A stretch of 64,000 nt of DNA. It comes from Hymenobacter sp. YIM 151500-1 (GTDB lineage: Bacteria > Bacteroidota > Bacteroidia > Cytophagales > Hymenobacteraceae). A model generated the notes under the pieces. The model was given only the letters and a program-made list of their open reading frames with translations, ran no database searches and was not told where the DNA came from. Both the position numbers and the translations under genes were made by a program. This document shows, piece by piece, positions 46,119-53,041 of the stretch; the first letter of the stretch is position 1; each line of letters begins with the position of its first letter. The stretch spans positions 2,666,001 through 2,730,000 of the forward strand of contig NZ_CP110139.1 in the NCBI RefSeq assembly GCF_025979885.1, given 5' to 3'.

Positions 46119-46271
46119 CTCACCTCTCACCTCTCACCTCTCACCTCTCACCTCTCACCTCTCACCTCTCACCTCTCACCTCTCACCTCTCACCTCTCAC
46201 CTCTCACCTCTCACCTCTCACCTCTCACCTCTCACCTCTCACCTCTCACCTCTCACCTCTCACCTCTCACC
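46119..46271 (+). repeat. 7-bp tandem array (CACCTCT x about 21) abutting the NUDIX start
   Basis: About 21-22 uninterrupted copies of CACCTCT end 2 bp before the ATG at 46273. Because 7 is not a multiple of 3, copy-number change alters frame for any upstream start and alters promoter-to-start distance. Candidate contingency locus. Confidence 0.95.
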
Positions 46272-46272
46272 C

Positions 46273-46668
46273 ATGATAGACAAAATAGCCTGGCTACATC
46301 TGCACGAAGGCCGCGTGCTCAGCACCCGCAGCCGCGGCAAAGACCGGTATTACCTGCCCGGCGGCAAGCGCGAAGCCGGCGAAACCGACGCCCAAACCCT
46401 GGTGCGCGAAATCCGTGAGGAGCTGACCGTAACGCTCGACGCCGACAGCCTCGTGCACGTGGGCACCTTCACGGCCCCGGCCCACGGCCACCCGGCCGGA
46501 GTACTCGTGCAGATGACCTGCTACGCCGCCCGTTACACCGGCCACCTTCAGCCCGCCGCCGAAATCGAGGAAGTCGTGTGGCTCACCTACCAGCACCGCC
46601 CCCTGGTGTCGGCCGTCGACCAGCTCATTTTCGACTGGCTTCGGAAGCAAGGCCAGCTGGCTGAGTAG
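46273..46668 (+). CDS. NUDIX hydrolase
   Basis: Protein of 131 aa with a complete Nudix box: [18 protein letters not shown] then REELTV, providing the Glu cluster that binds Mg. Family members hydrolyse nucleoside diphosphates linked to another moiety (MutT, ADP-ribose types). The ATG at 46273 directly follows the heptamer array; the array is open in this frame further upstream but encodes only a low-complexity repeat, so it is taken as leader DNA. Confidence 0.9.
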   Translation: MIDKIAWLHLHEGRVLSTRSRGKDRYYLPGGKREAGETDAQTLVREIREELTVTLDADSLVHVGTFTAPAHGHPAGVLVQMTCYAARYTGHLQPAAEIEEVVWLTYQHRPLVSAVDQLIFDWLRKQGQLAE

Positions 46669-46879
46669 CACGGTATCGTGGCGGTGGACAGGCAGCTTTT
46701 CACTCAGCAGCCTATGGCATTGATTCGCAGGCTGCACAAGGCTCAGCAAGCGGGCTTTTCTGCTGACTGTTTACACGCCCTTGGCCCGCCAAAAAAATTT
46801 GGTGTACATGCAACGGCGCCGCGGCGCGCTGGCTCCTCCTAGCAGCGTATCGTCTTCTCATCTTTTCACCTATCTACTT

Positions 46880-47392
46880 ATGCGTCATCTGTACTCCTGG
46901 CTGCTGGGCGGCGGCTTATTGCTGGGCCTGAGCGCCTGCCCCATGACTGGCCCCGAGCCCCTACTCCAGCCCCAGTATCGGCCTTTGCTCATGGCCCGTG
47001 CCCAGCTGGAGCAGGCCGTGGCCGCGCTGCCCCCGCAAGCCCTGCACAACACCGGCAAAATCTACCTGCGCGGGTCCTACGTGCTAGTGAATGAGCGGTA
47101 CGAGGGAGTGCACATCATTGATAACCACGACCCTGCCCACCCCAAGCCGGTTGCCTTTGTGCGCATTCCCGGCAACGTGGACCTGGCCATGAAAGGCAAC
47201 CTGCTTTACGCCGACAGCGGCCCCGACCTGCTCACGTTCGACGTAAGCGACCCGCGCCAGGCCCGCCTGCTGCACCGCGTCCGTGATGCCGTGCCCGAGC
47301 TGCCCATGCCCGAGTTTGGCCCCCTGGAAGCTGAGTATCAACCGCAAAACCGCCCCGCCGACGCTGTAGTGGTGGGCTGGCGCAAACTATAA
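46880..47392 (+). CDS. LVIVD-repeat lipoprotein
   Basis: Protein of 170 aa with lipobox LSAC-P. Contains beta-propeller-like repeats: GKIYLRGSYVLVNERYEGVHIIDN then HDPAHPKPVAFVRIPGNVDLAM, and NLLYADSGPDLLTFDVSDP. These are LVIVD-type blades, but too few for a closed propeller, so it may complete one with the next lipoprotein. First gene of a three-gene operon (15 bp gap, then 1-bp overlap). Confidence 0.82.
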   Translation: MRHLYSWLLGGGLLLGLSACPMTGPEPLLQPQYRPLLMARAQLEQAVAALPPQALHNTGKIYLRGSYVLVNERYEGVHIIDNHDPAHPKPVAFVRIPGNVDLAMKGNLLYADSGPDLLTFDVSDPRQARLLHRVRDAVPELPMPEFGPLEAEYQPQNRPADAVVVGWRKL

Positions 47393-47407
47393 CCCCCGCC
47401 CATTCCC

Positions 47408-48181
47408 ATGACTTATACTGCTACGCTTCTCTCCTGGGCCCGCGGGCTGATGCTGCTTGCCCTGCTGACTGCCCTGGCCTCCTGCTCTACTAACGATGCC
47501 AGTCCGGCCAGTGCTGAGGCCGCGGCCGATGGCAAAGGCGGCTCCCTAGCCCGCTTCACCGTGCTCGACAACACGCTTTACGTGGTAGACAACAGCAGCC
47601 TGCGGGTGTTCAGCCTAACCGACCCCACGGCCCCGGCACGCGGGGCCGTGGTGCCACTGACGTTTGGCGTGGAAACCATCTACCCACGCCCGCCCTACCT
47701 GTTTCTGGGTACGCAGCGGGGCATGTACATCTTCGATGCCAGCACGCCGGCCGCCCCCCAGCAACTGGCCTTCTACCAGCACGTGGTGAGCTGCGACCCG
47801 GTGGTGGTGGACGACCAGTATGCCTACGTAACCCTGCGCGCCGGCCGCACCTGCGGCGGGGGACCCAATCAGTTGCAAGTCATAGACCTCACCAATCTGC
47901 GCGCCCCGCGCCTGGCCCGCACCTACGCCATGGAGCGCCCGCTGGGCCTGGGCATCGACAGCAACCTGCTATTCGTGTGCGACAACAACCAGCTCAAAGT
48001 ATTTGATGCCGGCGCCACACCCCAGCTCACGCTGCGCCAGACCTTCTCCGTCACGCTGGCCGACGTCATTCCGCACCGTGGCCTACTGCTCGGCACAGGG
48101 CCCGGCGGGCTCTACCAGTACCGCTACCAAGGCGGCCAGCTTACGCCCCTGAGCCGGCTACCCATTACGCCCACGCCCTGA
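47408..48181 (+). CDS. LVIVD-repeat lipoprotein
   Basis: Protein of 257 aa with lipobox LASC-S. Repeats of the form NTLYVVDNSSLRVFSLTDPT, YLFLGTQRGMYIFDAST, QYAYVTLRAG...QLQVIDLTN and NLLFVCDNNQLKVFDA are clear propeller blades. Two Cys (SCDPVVV, RTCGGG) could bond. Likely a surface or periplasmic binding scaffold. Its stop overlaps the next start (TGATG). Confidence 0.88.
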   Translation: MTYTATLLSWARGLMLLALLTALASCSTNDASPASAEAAADGKGGSLARFTVLDNTLYVVDNSSLRVFSLTDPTAPARGAVVPLTFGVETIYPRPPYLFLGTQRGMYIFDASTPAAPQQLAFYQHVVSCDPVVVDDQYAYVTLRAGRTCGGGPNQLQVIDLTNLRAPRLARTYAMERPLGLGIDSNLLFVCDNNQLKVFDAGATPQLTLRQTFSVTLADVIPHRGLLLGTGPGGLYQYRYQGGQLTPLSRLPITPTP

Positions 48182-48873
48182 TGCGCCGCACCCTGCTTCT
48201 TGGCCTGGCGCCGGGCCTGGTTCTGTTGCTCGGCGGCCCGGTTGCCGCCCAGCAGACGCCTCCTGACGCCACGCCGGTGCCGGCCACCTGGGCCTTCAAG
48301 GCTAATTTTACGCCCCTGCTGGCCAAGGGCTACCACCTCACGGCCGAAAAAGCCCTGGGCAGTTCCCGCCACTCCCTCAACCTGACGCCGCAGTGGTACC
48401 GGGGCCGCCTCACAGAGTATACCTCCAAGCTCAGCCCCGCCCCGGACGGCGACCGGGTGCGCGGCTACGGCCTGGAGGTGCTTCACCGCATCTATCTGAA
48501 TCCCCGTTCCGGGCCGCTCGAAGGCTCCTACCTGGCCTACGGTCCGCACTACCAGTACTTCGATGTCGGGTTTCAGGCCCGCAGCTGGCAGCAGTACACT
48601 GCCCCCAACGGCCTGCTCTACTACGAGTACCGCCTGGGCCCGCAAACGGAATCCATTCGGCGCTTTGGAGCCGTGGTCGTGTTTGGCCGCCAACTCCGGC
48701 TGCAACGCCTGCCGCTAGTGCTGGACCTGGGCGTGGGGCTGGGGTGGCGCGCCGTGCACAGCCGCACCACCGCTCCGCCCACCGGCCGTTACAACTCCAG
48801 CCTTAACGACTACGGGCATGAGGGCGTGTTCTTGCCTGTGAGCGTGCGGCTCGGCTGGATACCGCGCGGCTAG
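48181..48873 (+). CDS. Outer-membrane beta-barrel-like protein
   Basis: Protein of 230 aa with a signal ending PVAAQQ. The mature part alternates polar/aromatic strands (SLNLTPQWYRGRLTEYTS, GLEVLHRIYLNP, GSYLAYGPHYQYFDVGF, PLVLDLGVGLGWRAVHS, VFLPVSVRLGWIPRG), ending near an aromatic residue as expected for an 8-10 strand barrel. Co-translated with the LVIVD lipoproteins, so the three may form one envelope complex (inference). Confidence 0.82.
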   Translation: MRRTLLLGLAPGLVLLLGGPVAAQQTPPDATPVPATWAFKANFTPLLAKGYHLTAEKALGSSRHSLNLTPQWYRGRLTEYTSKLSPAPDGDRVRGYGLEVLHRIYLNPRSGPLEGSYLAYGPHYQYFDVGFQARSWQQYTAPNGLLYYEYRLGPQTESIRRFGAVVVFGRQLRLQRLPLVLDLGVGLGWRAVHSRTTAPPTGRYNSSLNDYGHEGVFLPVSVRLGWIPRG

Positions 48874-49155
48874 CCATAGTCCTTCCAGCTCTTCCCGCGC
48901 CCGACCACAGCCGCCTTTGCTGGTGCCTGTTTGCGCCGCCGGTTCCCCTGAACCCTTGGGTACAGGTGGGGCCGGCGGCTGGTATTTTAAACAGCTTGGC
49001 AAGAGCGTACACAAATTACTAGCAGTATTGTTTATAGGCTATTATCTTCCAGTAAGATCCGCTAGAACTGACTGCCGCTGGCACGCGTTAGTGCCTTCAT
49101 TGTACTGCTCTCATTCCGCATTGCACTGCCCCACTCCCCCTTACGCACACACCTG

Positions 49156-49698
49156 ATGGCCACTACCTCACTCCAAGAAGTTGAAATGCTTACGCGCAAA
49201 GAAATCGAAACCCGCGCCCAAGAAGCTCTGCAACTAGTTAATACGTCAAGCTTGCCCATTGACCCGGTGAGTTTGGCCAACGCCGCGGGAATTAAAGTGC
49301 ACACGGCGGAGTTTTCTAATAACAATCTGTCGGGCATGATTTCGAAGCGCGGCCCCGAAACGGTTATTCTCGTCAAGCAAACCGACCCCGATAGCCGCAA
49401 GCGTTTCACCATTGCCCACGAACTCGGGCACCACTTTCTTCACCTCACCGACCAGGAGGACGGCGCGTTTGTCGACGATACCATCAATCTATTCCGCGAA
49501 CAATTTCAAGATTCTGTTCCCCAGGCCCACCGCAAGCAGGAAACTGAAGCCAACCGCTTTGCCGCGGCCTTGCTGATGCCCGAGCCGCTTATTCGCCGGG
49601 AATTTGCGCAAAACCCTGATATCGACTACCTAGCCTGGCGGTTTGGTGTATCTGAACAAGCCATGGGCTACCGCATTGCAGAATTAGGCTTACGCTAA
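49156..49698 (+). CDS. ImmA/IrrE family metallo-endopeptidase
   Basis: Protein of 180 aa. Zinc motif HELGHHFLH is preceded by RKRFTIA and followed by ETEANRFAAALLMPEP, the standard ImmA/IrrE layout in which the E of EANxFA is a ligand. Such proteases cleave HTH repressors or act in toxin/defence modules. No HTH partner is beside it; instead a two-TM protein begins at the base after its stop. AT-richer than the preceding operon. Start ATG 49156; a second ATG at 49186 is possible. Confidence 0.9.
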   Translation: MATTSLQEVEMLTRKEIETRAQEALQLVNTSSLPIDPVSLANAAGIKVHTAEFSNNNLSGMISKRGPETVILVKQTDPDSRKRFTIAHELGHHFLHLTDQEDGAFVDDTINLFREQFQDSVPQAHRKQETEANRFAAALLMPEPLIRREFAQNPDIDYLAWRFGVSEQAMGYRIAELGLR

Positions 49699-50109
49699 AT
49701 GCAAGACCTGCTGAATGCCATTCCCCCGGAACTGCGCGACCAAGTAGAAGCCGTGGGCCCTCCCGTAGGGCCGGGAGAATTGGAATCCTTTGAGCGCGTG
49801 ACCCGGGCCCGCGACCAAAGCTATAAACTTCAAACCCTTGTTACTGCCTGGAAACTTCAGAATGAAGCCGAGCGCCAACTGCGCCAAAAAGTGGCCTGGT
49901 ACATCTTAGGTGCCCTCGCCTTTCAATTGTTGCTCGTCAACACCTGTTATTTCCTCATCGGCTTCGGCGTGCTCCGCGTCGATGCCGACTTGTCCAAAAT
50001 CTTCGTGCTGGCCGTGTTTGCCGAAGTAGTGGCCATGGTTCTCATCGTACTGCGCTATCTGTTTCCGCAGATTGGCAACGAGTTTTTGCAGCTCATCAAG
50101 GAATTGTAG
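49699..50109 (+). CDS. Small two-TM membrane protein paired with the ImmA/IrrE protease
   Basis: Protein of 136 aa: soluble helical N-terminus (about 1-62, QNEAERQLRQK) then two TM helices (about 66-90 and 100-122) and a short tail. Family not recognised. The ATG immediately follows the protease stop with no spacer, so both are made together. The arrangement resembles protease-plus-membrane-effector modules (inference). Strong terminator downstream. Confidence 0.75.
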   Translation: MQDLLNAIPPELRDQVEAVGPPVGPGELESFERVTRARDQSYKLQTLVTAWKLQNEAERQLRQKVAWYILGALAFQLLLVNTCYFLIGFGVLRVDADLSKIFVLAVFAEVVAMVLIVLRYLFPQIGNEFLQLIKEL

Positions 50110-50129
50110 TTGTGTGCTTTGTGCACTTG

Positions 50130-50170
50130 AACCAGCAGCGCCAGGTGTTTACCTGGCGCTGCTGGTTTTT
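50130..50170 (+). terminator. Terminator after the ImmA/IrrE pair
   Basis: AACCAGCAGCGCCAGGT / ACCTGGCGCTGCTGGTT with TTTTT. Confidence 0.92.
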
Positions 50171-50346
50171 ACCCAGAATACAAAAGTCCATTCGCTGACC
50201 GGCTACCTCTGCCGTCATAGGCTTTTCCTTCGAATGTATGATTATACATACCTGCTGACGTTCTCCAATAAGTGTAGCCGCTTGCACTAAAAATAGAACA
50301 TAGGCTTACTGGTAGATGCAATGGGCAGGCGCTATGCCGATTTCCT

Positions 50347-51450
50347 TTATGGCCGGGCCTCGATGGCCGTGCCGGGAAAGTCCGTGAATACGCCGTCAAT
50401 GCCCAGGTCGTAGAAGTTTTTGTACTCGGCTTTCGGGTCGCCCTGGTAAGCAGGCAGCAGCGTGCTGGGCTCGTTGCGGAAGGTGTAGGCGTGCACCACT
50501 AGGCCCTTTTTGTGGGCCCGTTCGATGAGGTCGGTGGCGGGCAGCTTGGTCGTGGGCGTATAGGGCTGAATGTAGGGTTTCCAGGGCCCGATGCCAACGG
50601 CGTACGTTTTTACGAAGTCCAAGCCGGCGTCGGTGGTGAGGTCGTAGAACGTGCGCGGGTCGCCGGCCACCACAAAGTCGTAAGGCTGGGCGTACGGGGC
50701 TTTCATCACCAGCTTGCCGGTGGCGTCCACGTCGTCGGCGTCGAGCAGCTGCACCAGCTTCACCGTGGACTTGCTGTGGATGTAGCGCAGGTTGGCTGTC
50801 TCGAATGACTGCACATACACTGGCGCGTCTTTGCTGTTCCAGCCGGCCTGATCGAGAGCAGCCAGAAGCCGGTCAGTCAGGGGCAGCTTCAGGTCCCGCT
50901 CATGAAACGTGGGGTGCTTGGTTTCGGGGTACACCCCAATGGTGCGTCCCCTGGCCGCGCTTTGCTGCTTCACCAGCGCCACCAGTTCCTGAAACGTCGG
51001 AATCAGAAACTGTCCGTTGTACTCCTGGGGGCGGCTGGCCCGCGGCTGCACGGCCCGCAGCGTCTTGATTTCAGCCAACGTGAAGTCACTGGCAAACCAG
51101 TCGGTGTAGGCCACGCCGTCTACCAGCTTGGTGGTTTTGCGGTCGGCAAACTGCGGCAGGCTGGCCACGTTGGTCGTGCCCGACAGCATGGGCTCGTGCC
51201 GGCACACCAGCACCCCGTCCTGGGTCAGCACCAAGTCGGGCTCCACAAAGTCGGCCCCTTGCTCGATGGCCAGCGTGTACGCCTCCAGCGTGTGCTCGGG
51301 CCGCAGCCCCGAAGCCCTGCGGTGCCCAATCACCAGCGGCGCCTGCCCGCTGAGCGTGCGGTATTTCGGCGAGGCATTGTTGTCGTCGGAATCGTTGCAG
51401 GCCCCCAGGCCCAGCAGTAAAGCGGCCGTAAAGAGTAGGTTTCGTTTCAT
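50347..51450 (-). CDS. Glycerophosphodiester phosphodiesterase lipoprotein
   Basis: Protein of 367 aa, GlpQ-like periplasmic enzyme releasing glycerol-3-phosphate from deacylated phospholipids. Lipobox LGAC-N; catalytic His in IGHRRASGLRPEHT, metal Glu-Asp in FVEPDLVLT and second His in CRHEPML; ETKHPTF and GIDGVFTDFPG complete the TIM-barrel signature. Length normal. Ends convergently with the ImmA/IrrE pair. Confidence 0.94.
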   Translation of the reverse strand: MKRNLLFTAALLLGLGACNDSDDNNASPKYRTLSGQAPLVIGHRRASGLRPEHTLEAYTLAIEQGADFVEPDLVLTQDGVLVCRHEPMLSGTTNVASLPQFADRKTTKLVDGVAYTDWFASDFTLAEIKTLRAVQPRASRPQEYNGQFLIPTFQELVALVKQQSAARGRTIGVYPETKHPTFHERDLKLPLTDRLLAALDQAGWNSKDAPVYVQSFETANLRYIHSKSTVKLVQLLDADDVDATGKLVMKAPYAQPYDFVVAGDPRTFYDLTTDAGLDFVKTYAVGIGPWKPYIQPYTPTTKLPATDLIERAHKKGLVVHAYTFRNEPSTLLPAYQGDPKAEYKNFYDLGIDGVFTDFPGTAIEARP

Positions 51451-51519
51451 AGCGCAGAAAGTGAATAGGAACGCGGCAAAAGTGGCCGGCCAATATCACT
51501 TCCAAATTGCCGTTGGGTT

Positions 51520-51693
51520 ATGAAATTGCAACGCTTGCAAACTCCTACTTGCCCAGCTTATCACGCTCGCTCCGACCCCAGCCTCCGCAAATACGCCCGC
51601 TCCGCCCCCGACTTCCACCAGCGCCTCACCCAAGCCCGCCAGGTGATTGATAGGCCAAGGAGTAGGAAGGGTGGTGGAGAGAGAAACGCGTAG
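51520..51693 (+). pseudogene. Possible gene remnant
   Basis: A 57-codon frame starting at ATG 51520 with host-like codon use (SDPSLRKYARSAPDFHQRL then TQARQVIDR) whose tail degrades into low-complexity codons. It looks like the middle of a larger lost protein; family not recognised. Confidence 0.2.
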
Positions 51694-51734
51694 CAACAGA
51701 AGGCCTAGAGCATTGTCCCGAACTCCTCAGATTG

Positions 51735-51742
51735 TATCTTCG
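51735..51742 (+). promoter_or_regulatory. Putative -7 box (TATCTTCG) of the zeta-like module
   Basis: One mismatch to TAnnTTTG, 30 bp before the ATG at 51773. Confidence 0.4.
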
Positions 51743-51772
51743 TTACCAACCTGTCACCTCACGCTGAAGTAT

Positions 51773-52000
51773 ATGGCACGTAAGAAACCAGTAGAACTTA
51801 CTCCAACCGGCTTGAAGCGTGTGCTAAAGAATGCTTCGGGCCGGGTAGTTACTGAAAACCTACACCGCGGTGTACCCATCACCGTGCTCGAACAGGGCCA
51901 GATAATTCAGATCCGTCCTGATAATACTCGCCGCGTCGTGCGTAAGCAAGTGGCGAGTCAGCCTGTTCACATCACCGAAACAGAGCTGTATCTTGACTGA
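51773..52000 (+). CDS. Small partner of the zeta-like toxin (putative antitoxin)
   Basis: Basic protein of 75 aa: MARKKPVELTPTGLKRVLKN then a beta-rich part (GVPITVLEQGQIIQIRPDNT) and an acidic tail ITETELYLD. No HTH seen and no named family. It overlaps the kinase-like gene by 8 bp, a layout typical of antitoxin-toxin pairs, which is the only reason for the role given. Confidence 0.7.
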   Translation: MARKKPVELTPTGLKRVLKNASGRVVTENLHRGVPITVLEQGQIIQIRPDNTRRVVRKQVASQPVHITETELYLD

Positions 52001-52757
52001 TTACATTCCGCGTCTTCGCATGCTTGCCGGGCCCAATGGGTCCGGCAAGTCTTTTTTAGTGGACTCTCTCAAGCAGGAGGTTAATCTTGGCGTTATTGTG
52101 AATGCCGACGAGATTGAGGCGAAGCTCAAGGCCCAACATCGTCGGCGCACCCGAGTGCTGAATCTGCATGATTGGAGCCTGAGCTTAACTCAGCAAGACC
52201 TGGAAGCATTCGTGGTAGTAGAAAATGCTGCGTCTCAACTGCAACCGGCCTACCAGCAGCTTCAGAAACTCCGCATCGAGGAAAATGTGCTCCTGTTCAC
52301 CGGCGTCAAAGTAGACTCCTACCTCGCTTCTCGCGTAGCAGAGTTCCTACGGTATGCCCTGCTAACGGCCCGGCAGTCATTCACCTTTGAAACGGTGATG
52401 TCCCATCCTTCCAAGCTCGCCTTCCTGCGCGACGCGCAAACGGCCGGATTCCGCACCTACCTTTATTTCGTTGCTACCGAGGATCCCGAAATTAACGTGG
52501 GTCGGGTGCGGGCCCGCGTTCAGAAGAAAGGCCACGACGTAGCCCGCGACAAAATTATCTCCCGCTACGCCCGCACCCTCGATTCCCTATTTGATGCCGT
52601 CCGCCTCGTGAACCGGGCCTTTATCTTCGACAACTCCTATGCGGCACCCCAGCTCATAGCTGAAATAGAGGAAGGCAAGCGCGTGGACTTCAAAACGACT
52701 TCCATCCCCGCCTGGGTGGACACGTACTTCCGTCAAAAGGCGTTGCGCAAAGCTTGA
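51993..52757 (+). CDS. Zeta toxin-like P-loop kinase
   Basis: Protein of 254 aa. Walker A GPNGSGKS at residues 13-20, a catalytic Asp region in VNADEIE, and FTFETVMSHPSKLAFLRDAQ then TYLYFVATEDPEINVGRVRAR, the usual zeta/UNAG-kinase order with Arg-rich lid (RVQKKGHDV). Zeta toxins phosphorylate UDP-GlcNAc and block wall synthesis; relatives also phosphorylate other small substrates. A TTG start at 51993 is needed, because the ATG at 52020 would remove the strand before the P-loop. Confidence 0.82.
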   Translation: MTDYIPRLRMLAGPNGSGKSFLVDSLKQEVNLGVIVNADEIEAKLKAQHRRRTRVLNLHDWSLSLTQQDLEAFVVVENAASQLQPAYQQLQKLRIEENVLLFTGVKVDSYLASRVAEFLRYALLTARQSFTFETVMSHPSKLAFLRDAQTAGFRTYLYFVATEDPEINVGRVRARVQKKGHDVARDKIISRYARTLDSLFDAVRLVNRAFIFDNSYAAPQLIAEIEEGKRVDFKTTSIPAWVDTYFRQKALRKA

Positions 52758-52793
52758 TTATATTGTTCTGCAAACAACGCCAATAAAGACGCA

Positions 52794-52916
52794 TTGACTA
52801 CTTACCCCAACTTGCCGCAACAGGCCCAGCAGTTGTTTCAGATGCACTACCCTGCTTTCTCCAATGCCCTCAGCGACACGCTGCGGCCCGTGGTTCCGCA
52901 GATTCGAATTGGGTAA
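52794..52916 (+). pseudogene. Possible gene remnant at the island boundary
   Basis: A 40-codon frame from TTG 52794 with host-like GC-rich codons (TYPNLPQQAQQLFQMHYPAF then SNALSDTLRPVVPQ). It ends just where base composition switches to AT-rich DNA, so it may be the 5' end of a gene cut off by insertion of the next gene. Family unknown. The rest of 52758-53041 shows nothing. Confidence 0.25.
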
Positions 52917-53041
52917 GTGTAGGTCATTCACTCTGCTTGTAGCAACTATTGCTACGCTTACTGTGGCCGCAACTGAGAAAATGGGCGTTTCTGCTTAGCT
53001 TGCATTAGGCATAATACCATGCTCTATAATATTTGTTAGAA

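Noticed and set aside
46119..46271. Tandem repeat considered as a CRISPR array
   Set aside because: Units are 7 bp and contiguous, with no spacers and no cas genes.
45925..46272. NUDIX frame extended through the heptamer array
   Set aside because: Would encode only a Ser/His/Leu/Pro repeat and overlap the divergent DUF72 start; the ATG at 46273 gives a full NUDIX domain.
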